Positions 6,934 through 15,825 are shown, numbered from the stretch's first letter. The stretch: DNA of 38,359 nucleotides from Clostridia bacterium (GCA_017553815.1 JAFZJT010000119.1:1-38359), one strand, 5' to 3'. Numbers and translations are program-made. The notes: generated from the letters alone by a model not told the origin.

Positions 6934-7498
6934 CATGGTGTATCGCATCCATGAATACCACGGCATATACGCTCTCAAGCGGTCGCTGCTGCCATTCCTT
7001 CACCACGGGCAGTATCTTGTCCGTCACTCGGCTTATCGTGGAATCCGATACCTCAAGACCGTAAATATCCATGATATGACCCGAAATATCGTTAGTTGTC
7101 ATACCTTTTGCATACATCGACAGTATCTTTTCTTCGATATCGCCGGTGAGCGTCGTCTGCTGCTTTTTGACTAACTGCGGCTCGAATGCGCCCTCCCGAT
7201 CCCTCGGGATCGCAAGCTCCAACTCGCCGAAGCTCGTTTTCATCGTCTTCCTGCTGTGACCGTTCCGGCTGTTCGTGCCGGTCTTGTTCTTGTAGTCGTA
7301 CTTGCTGTATCCGAGTTCTTCATCAAGCTCTGCTTCGAGACCGTTCTCGAGTATCCCGCCGACCATCTCGCGGAATAATTCCCTCAGATCCGACATGTCG
7401 CTCACGTCAATCTGACCCAGCAGCTCTTGTATCTGCTTCCTGCGAGCTTTCTTCGCCGCCCGTATCTCCGGGCTGTCCTTGTACTTTGGCATTTTCAT
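6896..7498 (-). pseudogene. IS256-family transposase, 3' truncated
   Basis: About 187 residues match the N-terminal half of IS256-type mutator transposases: a basic start, the segment NSRNGHSRKT, PRDREG, then VVFMDAIH, whose Asp is the first residue of the DDE catalytic triad. Right after this point the frame runs into the 44-bp repeat and stops after 13 unrelated residues. Full-length members have about 400 residues, so the two other catalytic acids are absent and the protein should be inactive. AGGAGG precedes the ATG. The remnant may still carry the left IS end. Confidence 0.92.
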
Positions 7499-7561
7499 TC
7501 CTCCTGTGTGGCTTTTCTATTCTATACCATGCAGGAGGTTTACACAAGATTTGAAGAGGTC
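6934..7561 (-). mobile_element. Partial IS256-like insertion sequence
   Basis: The element's left end lies about 7535-7561, where TTTACACAAGAT is reminiscent of IS256-type ends (TTGTGTAAA on the other strand). The right end is missing. Exact boundaries and target duplication cannot be set because only one end is present. It sits directly beside one arm of the dispersed repeat at 7568-7597. Confidence 0.6.
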
Positions 7562-7567
7562 TTAAGA

Positions 7568-7597
7568 AGTCCGGTTTTAGTCAGAGTTTAATATGAG
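7568..7597 (+). repeat. Solo arm of dispersed inverted-repeat element
   Basis: Thirty bases match the reverse complement of 25745-25774 at 27 of 30 positions and resemble the arm at 25877-25906. No partner arm is nearby, unless it was displaced by the IS. Confidence 0.75.
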
Positions 7598-7617
7598 TCG
7601 TCATACGTCGTTATCGG

Positions 7618-8643
7618 TCATAAAATGCGCTCAAGCTCGGCTATGCTTTCCCGCGTTGTTGCCCAACTTGTAACGAAGCGAACAACGCTTTCCGTTTCAC
7701 CGTATTTTTCCCAAAAGCTGAACTGCACTTTTTCACGCAGCCTTTCAATTTCCTTATTTTCCATAAAGATGAACTGCTGATTGGTCGGCGACTCAAGATA
7801 GAATCGAACGCCCTTTCTTTTAAAGACTCTTTTCAACTCGTCAGCCATATCTATGGCATGCTTTCCGAGCTTAAAGTAAAGGCCGTCCGTAAACAGCGCG
7901 TCAAACTGAACGCCAAGCAGTCTGCCCTTGGCAAGAAGTGCGCCGTTTTGCTTGATCAGCGTTATAAAATGCTTTGGCGCCTTGCCTTTTGGAAAAACGA
8001 CGGCTTCACCGATGAGCGCGCCCATCTTGGTTCCCCCGATGTAAAAAACATCGCTTAAAGCCGCTAACTCCTCAAGGCTGACTTCGCACTCCGGGCTTGC
8101 AAGCGCATATCCAAGGCGCGCTCCGTCGACGTAAAGCAGAAGCTTATATTCATCGCAAATTCGGCGAAGCTCGACAAGTTCAGCTTTGGAGTAGAGCGTT
8201 CCAAGCTCGGTCGGAAAAGAGATATAGATCATTCCCGGAAAAACCATGTGATCGTTGTTTTCATCGCTAAAGAAAGTGGAAGCGTATTCCCTTGCGGCTG
8301 CTGTGTCTATTCTTCCGTCAATGCCCGCAAGCTCGAGCACCTTATGCCCCGATGCTTCGATCGCTCCGGCTTCATGCACGCTCACATGGCCGGTTTTTGC
8401 GGCTATCACACCCTCGTATTGGTTCAAAAGAGATGAGATCACGACGCGATTGGCCTGCGTTCCTCCGCAAAGAAAGAATACTTCTGCTTCGGGACACGCG
8501 CATGCGGATCTGATCCTATCCTTTGCCAGATCGCAAACGGCGTCCGTGCCGTAGCCCGTGAGCGGAGTCAGATTAGTTTCAATAAGACGCTCCAAAATCG
8601 CGTGATGTGCACCCTCCTGATAATCGTTGATAAAATAAAGCAC
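7618..8643 (-). CDS. ltaE: Threonine aldolase-like PLP enzyme
   Basis: The 341-residue protein is a fold-type I PLP enzyme of the beta-eliminating lyase/threonine aldolase family. Visible signs are FFLCGGTQAN near residues 56-65 (phosphate cup), HVSVHEAGAIE, VDGARLGYA for the Asp that pairs with the pyridine ring, and GGTKMGA, whose Lys should form the internal aldimine. Low-specificity threonine aldolases split L-threonine or allo-threonine into glycine and acetaldehyde. Start is GTG 8643 with AAGGAGA upstream. It lies 55 bp after the WYL regulator, separated by an inverted repeat. A related amino acid lyase or racemase activity is possible. Confidence 0.9.
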   Translation of the reverse strand: MLYFINDYQEGAHHAILERLIETNLTPLTGYGTDAVCDLAKDRIRSACACPEAEVFFLCGGTQANRVVISSLLNQYEGVIAAKTGHVSVHEAGAIEASGHKVLELAGIDGRIDTAAAREYASTFFSDENNDHMVFPGMIYISFPTELGTLYSKAELVELRRICDEYKLLLYVDGARLGYALASPECEVSLEELAALSDVFYIGGTKMGALIGEAVVFPKGKAPKHFITLIKQNGALLAKGRLLGVQFDALFTDGLYFKLGKHAIDMADELKRVFKRKGVRFYLESPTNQQFIFMENKEIERLREKVQFSFWEKYGETESVVRFVTSWATTRESIAELERIL

Positions 8644-8661
8644 TGTTTTCTCCTTATACCA

Positions 8662-8685
8662 ACTCGACCCGACTGCTTGTCGAGT
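8662..8685. promoter_or_regulatory. Inverted repeat between WYL gene and ltaE
   Basis: ACTCGAC (8662-8668) and GTCGAGT (8679-8685) form a perfect 7-bp dyad with a 10-bp centre. No U-run follows on the coding strand, so a protein-binding site or processing hairpin is as likely as a terminator. Confidence 0.45.
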
Positions 8686-8698
8686 CGAAACAAAATTT

Positions 8699-9676
8699 TT
8701 AAATACCGTATGAATTGCCCTTGATGAAGGCTATCGCGTTTTCGCGCATGGATTGCGGCTCGAGTATCTCAATGTCGGTAAGATACTGCATCGTCCAGTA
8801 CAGAACGCCCTGCGGAGCGGCCTTTATCCTTGCAATGAAATGCTCCTCGTCATCGGCGGCTATGCGAATGCCCGTGCCAAACTCATCGATAACACCGCCA
8901 ATCGCCTTGTTTTTACAGCGAAGCACGATATCCACGGGCTTGCCCGCATAAGCGTAAACGGTTTTACGGGCGGTATTGATATCCACCTTGGACGAAGGAT
9001 AATCGATGGGCTCATCGAGCACACGGATATCCTGCATAAGATCGATACGGTAATAGCTGAGATCCGTCTTGCCCTCCTTGATGCAGAGAAGGTAATAGTT
9101 TTGATTATCGCAGACCATGCTGTATGGGCTGACTACATATCGCTCCTTGCGGCGAGGATGCAGTCTTTTGTCGAGACCGTATTGACTGTAGATGAAATCG
9201 ACCTTCACCTTCCTCGCGATAGCGAGATCGAGCGAATCGATATTGAAGAATACAGAGCGATTCTGCGTCTTTTTTTCGGATTCAAAGGAGAACAGATGCC
9301 GATAGTTCTTGCGCTGATGGATGCTGAGAACGGATTGGAGCTTCTCAATAAGATCGCCCGTTTGCTTTTGAGGTATCGATCTTTGAGAATAGACGGCGTC
9401 CATCATCAGTCGTATCTCGGAGGGCTCGAAAAGGCGCGTCATGAGATAGTAGCCCTGACGGCGCTTATCGTATTCGGATATCTCAAAACCCAGCTTCGTG
9501 AGCGTGTTCATAGAGCTGTAAACGGTGCGGCGGTCGATCTTCATTCCGTAGTCTTCCTCGAATCGACTGATTATATCATGCATCGTAAGAAGATGATCCT
9601 CGTCGGAATACTTCTCAAGGATTCTGTACAGGCATATCGTATTTGCTTTATCGGTAAGCTTTTTATCGTTTTGCAT
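8699..9676 (-). CDS. WYL-domain transcriptional regulator
   Basis: The 325-residue protein has an N-terminal winged helix (about residues 12-75, with DRRTVYSSMNTL as recognition helix region) and a WYL domain from about 145 (KVKVDFIYSQY, YVVSPYSMVCDNQNYYLLC, YYRIDLM), followed by the WCX-type C terminus. WYL proteins sense small ligands or nucleic acids and control varied operons, including DNA-damage genes. AGGAGA precedes the ATG. It lies 24 bp after radA and before ltaE, so it may be transcribed with the repair cluster. The dyad at 8662-8685 is a candidate target. Confidence 0.9.
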   Translation of the reverse strand: MQNDKKLTDKANTICLYRILEKYSDEDHLLTMHDIISRFEEDYGMKIDRRTVYSSMNTLTKLGFEISEYDKRRQGYYLMTRLFEPSEIRLMMDAVYSQRSIPQKQTGDLIEKLQSVLSIHQRKNYRHLFSFESEKKTQNRSVFFNIDSLDLAIARKVKVDFIYSQYGLDKRLHPRRKERYVVSPYSMVCDNQNYYLLCIKEGKTDLSYYRIDLMQDIRVLDEPIDYPSSKVDINTARKTVYAYAGKPVDIVLRCKNKAIGGVIDEFGTGIRIAADDEEHFIARIKAAPQGVLYWTMQYLTDIEILEPQSMRENAIAFIKGNSYGI

Positions 9677-9700
9677 TGATCTTCTCCTATTCCGTTGAGC

Positions 9701-11050
9701 TTATTGATCCACAAAAGCGCAGAAAGCGTCTCGCAGATACTTGACCTTAATAAGATTGATCCCTTCGGCGAGCTTCAGCTGCGCCGAGTGAGGAACAATC
9801 GCGTTTTTATACCCAAGACGCGCACATTCCTGCACCCTTGCAAGGAGTCTGTCCACAGGTCGTATCTCGCCGGTGAGGCTCAATTCGCCGATAGCAACAG
9901 TGCTGTCCGGAAGTCTTCTGTCGAAGACGGAGCCTGCAACCGCAAGTGCGACGGCAAGATCTGCGCCTCGGTCGTCGAGGCGAATACCGCCGATCGCATT
10001 CGTATATACGTCCTTCTCGTTTATGCGAAGACCGCCCCTGCGCTCGAGCACCGCAAGAAGAAGCATCAGCCTACTCGTATCCATCCCCGCGGCAACGCGC
10101 CTTGGGTTTGCAAAAGCCGAGGTGCTCAGTAGCGACTGCACTTCAACGAGTATCGGACGGTTGCCTTCCATAATGCAGGCAACGCAGCAGCCGATGTCGT
10201 TGCCTCCTGTTACAAATAGCTCTGCCGTGTTTTTGACCTCGCAGATGCCCTCCTGACGCATCTCAAAGATGCCTATTTCGTTTGTAGATCCGAAGCGGTT
10301 CTTTACGGCGCGAAGAAGGCGAAGCGAATCGTGTCTGTCTCCCTCAAAATACAGCACCGTGTCGACCATGTGCTCAAGCATTCGAGGTCCGGCGAGCGAT
10401 CCCTCTTTTGTCACATGACCTACGATAAACACAGCGCAGTCCTTTTCCTTTGCAAGCGATGTCAAAACGGCGGTCGCCTCGCGGATCTGGGTAACGCTGC
10501 CCGTAGCGTTTGAAAGCGAAGGGCTGAGCATGGTTTGGATCGAGTCGATGATCATGAAGCGCGGCTTAACGCGCTCGACCTCGGCTTCGATAGCGTCCAT
10601 AGAGGTCTCGGTCATGACGAGCAGATCGCTGCTCACGCCGCAGCGAGAAGCCCTCATTTTGAGCTGTGATTTGGATTCCTCGCCGGAGATATAGAGCGCC
10701 TGAGCGTGCATCATAAGATTGCTTGCCGCCTGCATCAAAAGGGTGCTCTTTCCAATGCCGGGGTCGCCGCCCACGAGCACCGTGGATCCCGCAACAACAC
10801 CGCCGCCGAGCACTCGGTCGAGTTCGCCGATGCCGGTCTTTACGCGCATTGCATCGTTTTCGGAAACATTTTGAAGAGTTATGGCATGTGAAGCCGAGCC
10901 GCTTCTTCTTGCACCGCTTATTGCGGGCGAAGATTGCATTTCTACCATCGTGTTCCAGCTTCCGCAGCCTGGGCAGCAGCCGAGCCATCTAACGCTTTCA
11001 TGCCCGCACTCGCCGCATACGAATTTAGTTTTATCCTTCATTTTCGGCAT
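9701..11050 (-). CDS. radA: DNA repair protein RadA (Sms)
   Basis: RadA is a hexameric RecA-like ATPase that drives branch migration in recombination. The protein has an N-terminal zinc finger (CGEC, then CCPGC, residues about 12-29), Walker A GGDPGIGKST near 94-103, the RadA-specific KNRFG motif, and a C-terminal Lon-protease-like domain with no need for catalytic Ser. Length (about 449) is normal. The start is uncertain: ATG 11050 is used, but ATG 11041 (MKDKTKF) fits family alignments well and TTG 11057-11059 is also open. None has a clear ribosome binding site. Starts lie within 25 bp of the previous stop, so coupling is likely. Confidence 0.96.
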   Translation of the reverse strand: MPKMKDKTKFVCGECGHESVRWLGCCPGCGSWNTMVEMQSSPAISGARRSGSASHAITLQNVSENDAMRVKTGIGELDRVLGGGVVAGSTVLVGGDPGIGKSTLLMQAASNLMMHAQALYISGEESKSQLKMRASRCGVSSDLLVMTETSMDAIEAEVERVKPRFMIIDSIQTMLSPSLSNATGSVTQIREATAVLTSLAKEKDCAVFIVGHVTKEGSLAGPRMLEHMVDTVLYFEGDRHDSLRLLRAVKNRFGSTNEIGIFEMRQEGICEVKNTAELFVTGGNDIGCCVACIMEGNRPILVEVQSLLSTSAFANPRRVAAGMDTSRLMLLLAVLERRGGLRINEKDVYTNAIGGIRLDDRGADLAVALAVAGSVFDRRLPDSTVAIGELSLTGEIRPVDRLLARVQECARLGYKNAIVPHSAQLKLAEGINLIKVKYLRDAFCAFVDQ

Positions 11051-11060
11051 GGGATTCAAT

Positions 11061-12314
11061 TCAGTTCAAAGGACAACGCATGTATTTTATTATATCACGC
11101 TCTCTTGAAGTAACGTCCGTCCAAAAGATGACGCCCGATTCGGAAACGCCGAGGAGCTGCGCGGACTCGTTTTCGGCGGTCAGGCGGTAGGTCTCTCCGC
11201 CGCCAAACTCATACATATACACAGCATCGCCCTTTGAGTAGATGATGCAGCTCATATATATACAGAACTCGATAACGCCCTCGGCTATCTCAAACGAACC
11301 CGAGGCTCCATCGGAGCAGTAGAGCTTGGTATTATCGCCGTGCGGAGAATCGAGCCAAGCATAGTATTCTCCGTTGTACTCGGGATCATGAACGAAGAGT
11401 CCGGGACGAAACTCTGATAGACTTCCCGTTTTGATATCGAGTGTTTTAACGGAAGAATCATTCATGAACGCAGGAGCGGACCATATCAGCTTGCCGTTTG
11501 ACAAATGCGGCATGCTTGACCCGCTCGCCTGATTGTCGAAGAAATCAACAACTGCGGTCTCCTCGGTGGAAAGATCGCAGATGAATATCTTTTCGCGCTC
11601 GCTGCCGGTGCGCTCGATCCATGCGATATAGTCGCCGTCGAGATTGATCTCCGGCTGACCGACATAGACGGTTTTGATGGTTTTAGGAGAAGAAGAGGGA
11701 TCGCTCCTGTCGATGCAGCGTATTTCACCGCCGCCGAAGCTGTAGTTTGCATCAAAATAGACGAGCCATTTATCGTTGTAAACGGGATACAAAAGATGAT
11801 CGTTTAAAGGCTTGATATCAAGCTCGGAAACGTCACCGACAGTATAATCGGAGGTTAGTTCAAACGAAACGAGCTTTTCAAGCTTGACCTTGCCGTCCGA
11901 AAGCTTGCCTGCGGAGCATATTACGCTCGAGCCGTAGGAGCACGGATCGGCAAGCCAAGGATAATTGAGCTCGCCGGGCAATACCAGCTCGCGCTGAAAA
12001 ACCGCAGGATCAAAATTTGCCATCGGATGCGGCGTCGGCGTGGGCTCTGCCGTCGGAACCGGGCTCGGAGTTTCGATGAGAGGGGCGTTTATCTTTCCGG
12101 CGAATCTTCCGATAATGCCGCTTGCATCAAGCGGAGTGTCGACCTTAAAGAAGGCTTCGAGCACGAACATAACGCCGAACACAAGAACGGCAATTCCCGC
12201 AAGCGCGCCGAAAACTGCGCCAAGCAGCTTTAAAAGCGGACTCAAGCTCCCTGAACGGAAACTTTTGACCAAGTTTCTTCTGCGGCTTCTTCTTTTGTTT
12301 AATCGGTTTCTCAT
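11061..12314 (-). CDS. Membrane-anchored beta-propeller-like protein
   Basis: The 417-residue protein has a very basic N terminus, one membrane helix (about residues 28-55), a Pro/Thr-rich linker (about 82-97) and a large outside domain. That domain contains repeating strands with YIAWIERTG, KLIWSAPAF, YYAWLDSPHG and VIFWTDV, a pattern of TolB/WD-like propeller blades. Topology would place the propeller outside the cell. The ATG has no ribosome binding site and lies at the expected transcription start of a promoter at 12321-12349. It sits between holA and radA, but no functional tie is evident. Role unknown. Confidence 0.75.
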   Translation of the reverse strand: MRNRLNKRRSRRRNLVKSFRSGSLSPLLKLLGAVFGALAGIAVLVFGVMFVLEAFFKVDTPLDASGIIGRFAGKINAPLIETPSPVPTAEPTPTPHPMANFDPAVFQRELVLPGELNYPWLADPCSYGSSVICSAGKLSDGKVKLEKLVSFELTSDYTVGDVSELDIKPLNDHLLYPVYNDKWLVYFDANYSFGGGEIRCIDRSDPSSSPKTIKTVYVGQPEINLDGDYIAWIERTGSEREKIFICDLSTEETAVVDFFDNQASGSSMPHLSNGKLIWSAPAFMNDSSVKTLDIKTGSLSEFRPGLFVHDPEYNGEYYAWLDSPHGDNTKLYCSDGASGSFEIAEGVIEFCIYMSCIIYSKGDAVYMYEFGGGETYRLTAENESAQLLGVSESGVIFWTDVTSRERDIIKYMRCPLN

Positions 12315-12320
12315 AATGGG

Positions 12321-12349
12321 ATTATATCACAAAATAATGATATTGTCAT
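12321..12349 (-). promoter_or_regulatory. Internal promoter, possibly giving leaderless mRNA
   Basis: ATGACA (12344-12349) and TATAAT (12321-12326) are spaced by 17 bp on the minus strand. The -10 box ends only 6 nt before ATG 12314, so transcription should begin at or next to the start codon. Confidence 0.65.
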
Positions 12350-12376
12350 CATGTATCGACAAATTTCCGCACACGA

Positions 12377-13354
12377 TCACCAGTTGAATGCGCAAAGCGC
12401 GATCTCGACGGACTCGGCTGCATCCGAACCGCCCGAACGCTCTTTGTAAAGAGCAAGAGAGAGTGCCGAAATAAGAGCTGAAAGACTCTTTGCCGTGTAT
12501 TTTTTGGCTGCTGCGCAAGCCTTTTCGTTCGGATAGCTCTTCCCCGGCAGCTTGGCCGCGGCGGCTTTAACCGAAAGGCCCGTATCCATGAGTCTACGAC
12601 CTTCGAGCATTCTTCGGAAATTAGAAAGCAGTGCGCCAATTATGATAGGCTGATCGTCCTTCTCGCTCAGGAGCGCATGCAGGGCGCGAATACCGTCCGC
12701 AGGCTTTGCGGATGTCAGACAGTTTATTGCGTCGAACACCTTGAATTCGATATTGCCGATGGCGGAGCTTGAAATGATATCCGCAGTTATCACTCCATCC
12801 TCTCCAACACGGTCGATCGCCTTTTGAAGCTCGTTGCTCAGGCGCACCATGTCGGTGCCTACAAGACCAACGAGAATGCTTGCGACCGACCTGTCGATAG
12901 AAGTGCCGCGCCGTGAAGCTGTAACAACGCACCATGCGGCAGCCTCTGCTTCATTGGGTTTATCAAATAGCACTTCCCCTCCGTTTCGAGAGAAAAAGCC
13001 GAGCAATTTTGACTTCGATTCAAGCTCGCCCCTCACGCCGATGAACAGCGCCGTGGTATCGGGAAGGTTTTCAAGATATTCCGCAAGTTCTTTGCAGTCC
13101 GCGCCTGAAGCAAGCCCCTTGACGACGACTACGCAGGCCGGGGAAAGCAGCGGAAGCATTTCGCAGGCTTCCATGATCGAGTCGCGGTCGGCGTCGTGCA
13201 GAACGCGCAGATCGAATACGCGGGATTCGGCGGGGATCAGTTCCTCGCAGGAGCGCAGACAAGCCTCCTTGAAGAACTCATCCTCTCCGTGGAGAAGATA
13301 TGCGCCCTTTACGGTGTTTATGTCGAGCAGTTTTAAAAAGTCCCTGTATTTCAT
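12377..13354 (-). CDS. holA: DNA polymerase III subunit delta
   Basis: HolA is the clamp-loader subunit that opens the beta clamp. The 325-residue protein shows the family opening (YLLHGEDEFFKEA near residues 19-31), an AAA+-like domain without Walker A, and the C-terminal collar helices. GNIEFKVFDAI and LLSNFRRML are typical of delta. Length is normal. The start overlaps the comEC stop by 4 bp (ATGA) and lacks a good ribosome binding site, so translation is likely coupled to comEC. The comEC-holA pairing is common in Firmicutes. Confidence 0.95.
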   Translation of the reverse strand: MKYRDFLKLLDINTVKGAYLLHGEDEFFKEACLRSCEELIPAESRVFDLRVLHDADRDSIMEACEMLPLLSPACVVVVKGLASGADCKELAEYLENLPDTTALFIGVRGELESKSKLLGFFSRNGGEVLFDKPNEAEAAAWCVVTASRRGTSIDRSVASILVGLVGTDMVRLSNELQKAIDRVGEDGVITADIISSSAIGNIEFKVFDAINCLTSAKPADGIRALHALLSEKDDQPIIIGALLSNFRRMLEGRRLMDTGLSVKAAAAKLPGKSYPNEKACAAAKKYTAKSLSALISALSLALYKERSGGSDAAESVEIALCAFNW

Positions 13355-14871
13355 GCGTTAATTATACCCACAAAGTACGAAAAAGTAAACAGTATCAAAA
13401 GCGGCAGAGCCATTTCAAGTCTTTTTCTTTTTGGTCTTAGCACATATTCCGACATGAAAAAGAGAAGAACCAAAAAGATCAGGCAAGCGGCGGCGGAAGG
13501 CGGCGAGAATTCAACGGATGCAAGCGGGAGCCTTGAAACAAGCGAAAGCAGTTTTTCAACAGCAAACAGGATCGACCTCGGCAGTATTGCGATGATCGGC
13601 GCGGCGGGAGGTATGATAAATGCGGTGATGACCGTTATCGCACCGAGGATCACGATCGTGGAAAACGCGGGAACAGCGAATAAGTTTGCGATAAGCGAAT
13701 AGGGCGTAAACGAAGAATAGTATCGAAGCTGAAACACCGCGGTTCCCGCAGTTGCGCTTAGGCAAACAGAAACAGCCGACGCAAGCGCAGACGGCAGATG
13801 CATGGCGGTGAGCCTGCGCGAAACGGAAGATGAGAAAAGCGCAATCCCGAACACGGCGGAGAATGAGAACTGAAGGCCGAGTGAATAGAGCTGAAAGGGG
13901 TTGAACAATAGGATCAGTATCGCTGCGAGAGAAAGTGACGAGAGCATATCTGGTCTTCGTTCGACCGCATTTGCAGCAATAAGGCATACTGTCATTATCG
14001 CTGCTCGAACAATGCCCGGCGTGTATGCGGCAACGGTGCAGTAGATCGCGGCGAAAACGAGAATTATCAAGAGCTTTGGGATCCTTCTTGATTTCGGTAT
14101 AAGAAGCGAAATAGCTCCGACGATTATACCGATATGAAAGCCCGAAATCGCCAAAAGATGTGCGGTGCCGCTTGTTCTGTACGCCTCGGCGCGCTCATCC
14201 GTCAGTTCGTTTCTAACGCCGATAAGAAGTGCTGTAAACATGCCGCTGTCATCGCCGAAAGCGTCGCGTATCCGATTTTCAACGGAAGCTCGGATACCGT
14301 GTATCAGCTCGGCGGCAGGAAGCAGGTGCTCCCCCGTTACCTCAAGGGAATTCGCCTGAGCGATGCAGCCGACGCCCTTGGAAAGCATACTCTTTCTCTC
14401 GTCATAAGTTGAAAAGCGTCTGTTGGGCAGGCGGATATAGGCGTCCGCTTCGATTCGGTCGCCTATCTTGAGTTCAGTCGAGCTGCCTTTCGGGTTGACG
14501 GAAAGCTTGGCTCTTTTGTTGAAGCCGATTCCGTTCAGGATCACTCGCTCGAGAATAACGACTCTATCGCCGCCATTTTCATTCACCTCGCAAACGATGC
14601 CCGAGATATGCCCGTCACCAACAGCAAATTCGGCGGGCAGAGCGACAGCCGCGAAGCCCAGACCGAAAAGCACAGCCAAGGCAAGCACTGCAAGCCTGTG
14701 CTTTTTGAAATACATCAGCGCACAGCCGATCAAAATGAGTATCACGGCAACAATCAGGGCGACGGAAGGAGCGATATCGGAGCAAAGCAAAATGCCCGCC
14801 ATCATTCCGAGCGCAAACTCAAACAGCGGGCGATAGTTAAAAAGCCTGTTTTCTCCGTTATCGCCGATCAT
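13351..14871 (-). CDS. comEC: ComEC/Rec2 DNA uptake channel, short form
   Basis: ComEC forms the inner-membrane channel for single-stranded DNA in transformation. The 506-residue protein has an N-terminal DUF4131-type part with an OB-like segment (about 75-190) and a Competence domain with many membrane helices (LLAISGFHIGIIVG, about 230-245, is its best signature; AYTPGIVRAAIM also matches). It ends shortly after the last helix, without the C-terminal metallo-beta-lactamase domain found in Bacillus-type proteins of about 750 residues. No separate gene for that domain lies nearby. With comF, radA and holA close by it suggests DNA-uptake capacity, but pilus genes are not in the window. Confidence 0.92.
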   Translation of the reverse strand: MIGDNGENRLFNYRPLFEFALGMMAGILLCSDIAPSVALIVAVILILIGCALMYFKKHRLAVLALAVLFGLGFAAVALPAEFAVGDGHISGIVCEVNENGGDRVVILERVILNGIGFNKRAKLSVNPKGSSTELKIGDRIEADAYIRLPNRRFSTYDERKSMLSKGVGCIAQANSLEVTGEHLLPAAELIHGIRASVENRIRDAFGDDSGMFTALLIGVRNELTDERAEAYRTSGTAHLLAISGFHIGIIVGAISLLIPKSRRIPKLLIILVFAAIYCTVAAYTPGIVRAAIMTVCLIAANAVERRPDMLSSLSLAAILILLFNPFQLYSLGLQFSFSAVFGIALFSSSVSRRLTAMHLPSALASAVSVCLSATAGTAVFQLRYYSSFTPYSLIANLFAVPAFSTIVILGAITVITAFIIPPAAPIIAILPRSILFAVEKLLSLVSRLPLASVEFSPPSAAACLIFLVLLFFMSEYVLRPKRKRLEMALPLLILFTFSYFVGIINA

Positions 14872-14903
14872 TCACCGTGCGAAAACCTTGCGCTCAGCGG
14901 ATC

Positions 14904-15284
14904 TCAGCCGTTGACGACGGCCATTGCCTCTATCTCAACGAGCGCTCCGGCAGGAAGAGCAGCTACTTCAACGCAGCTCCTTGCGGGATAGGGCTCGTGG
15001 ATGAGCAGACCGTAGAGCTTGTTTACAAGCGCGAAATCCGCCATATTTTTAACGAATACGGTCGTTTTAACGATGCCGTCGAGCGAAGAGCCAGCCGCTT
15101 CGAGCACGGCCTTGAGATTGTTTATTGCTTGGATGGTCTGCGCTTCAACGCCGTTTGCGAGCTCGCCGGTCTCAGGGTTGAGCCCGATCTGGCCGGAAGT
15201 GAACACCATCTTGCCGACCTTGACGCAATGGCTGTAGGGACCGATGGCCTTGGGTGCGTTTTCCGAAAATACTGCCTGTTTCAT
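14904..15284 (-). CDS. ridA: RidA family enamine/imine deaminase
   Basis: RidA hydrolyses reactive enamines and imines released by PLP enzymes, protecting other enzymes from damage. The 126-residue protein has the family features: AIGPYSHCVKVG near the N terminus, GQIGLNPETGEL, and the C-terminal RSCVEVAALP with the conserved Arg that binds the substrate carboxylate. The start at ATG 15284 is chosen because GGAGG lies just upstream; a longer frame to 15362 has no such site. It lies between rimI and comEC with short spacers. A threonine-aldolase-like PLP enzyme occurs further along the same strand. Confidence 0.95.
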   Translation of the reverse strand: MKQAVFSENAPKAIGPYSHCVKVGKMVFTSGQIGLNPETGELANGVEAQTIQAINNLKAVLEAAGSSLDGIVKTTVFVKNMADFALVNKLYGLLIHEPYPARSCVEVAALPAGALVEIEAMAVVNG

Positions 15285-15318
15285 TTTGTTGTCCTCCGTT
15301 TGATTCGGTAATTTGTAT

Positions 15319-15825
15319 TTATGCTTGATCATTGCCAAAACCGAAATCGCTGCTTTTGGCAAGGGTAGCGTTTATATCGTCATTCCAAAGAATGAAAGCG
15401 TTTTCGCCTGTGTCACTGTAGTATTTTTTCCTTATACCGACCTTTACAAAGTCGAGCGAAGCATATAGAGCTTGAGCGCCGAAATTGAATTCGCGCACCT
15501 CAAGAGTCATCCGTTTTGCGCCGCGCTTAGCTGCCGCGCGCATCAGCGAGAGAATGAGCCTTGTTGCAACGCGCGTTCGCCGAAACTCGGGAATTACCGC
15601 GATATTGGTCATGTGCGATTCATCATACATGACCCATTCGCCCGCATAGCCGACTATGCGCCCGTCGCATTCGGCAACATAGTAACAAGCAACATCGTTT
15701 TCCACAACTTCGCCTATGAGCGACTCGACGCTCCAAGGCTGTGTAAAGCTCGCGCATTCTATCACATACACCTGCTCGATATCGGGCAGGATCATCTCTC
15801 TGAAAACTATCGATCTTTCATCCAC
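15319..15825 (-). CDS. rimI: Ribosomal-protein-alanine N-acetyltransferase RimI
   Basis: This GNAT-fold acetyltransferase is most like RimI, which acetylates the N terminus of ribosomal protein S18. The acetyl-CoA loop is IPEFRRTRVATRL (family pattern Q/RxxGxG/A), followed by LEVREFN and a Tyr in ALYASLDF, both typical of RimI. GTG 15825 is preferred, since GGAAGGAAAG lies about 8 nt upstream and the codon overlaps the comF stop. An ATG at 15849 is also in frame. The protein is slightly longer at the C terminus (DFGFGNDQA tail) than usual. No tsaB or tsaD, frequent RimI neighbours, is present here. Confidence 0.88.
   Translation of the reverse strand: MDERSIVFREMILPDIEQVYVIECASFTQPWSVESLIGEVVENDVACYYVAECDGRIVGYAGEWVMYDESHMTNIAVIPEFRRTRVATRLILSLMRAAAKRGAKRMTLEVREFNFGAQALYASLDFVKVGIRKKYYSDTGENAFILWNDDINATLAKSSDFGFGNDQA

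Noticed and set aside
8753..9679. Long open frame on the plus strand opposite the WYL gene
   Set aside because: It is a shadow frame caused by the codon pattern of the WYL gene, has no family features and no ribosome binding site.
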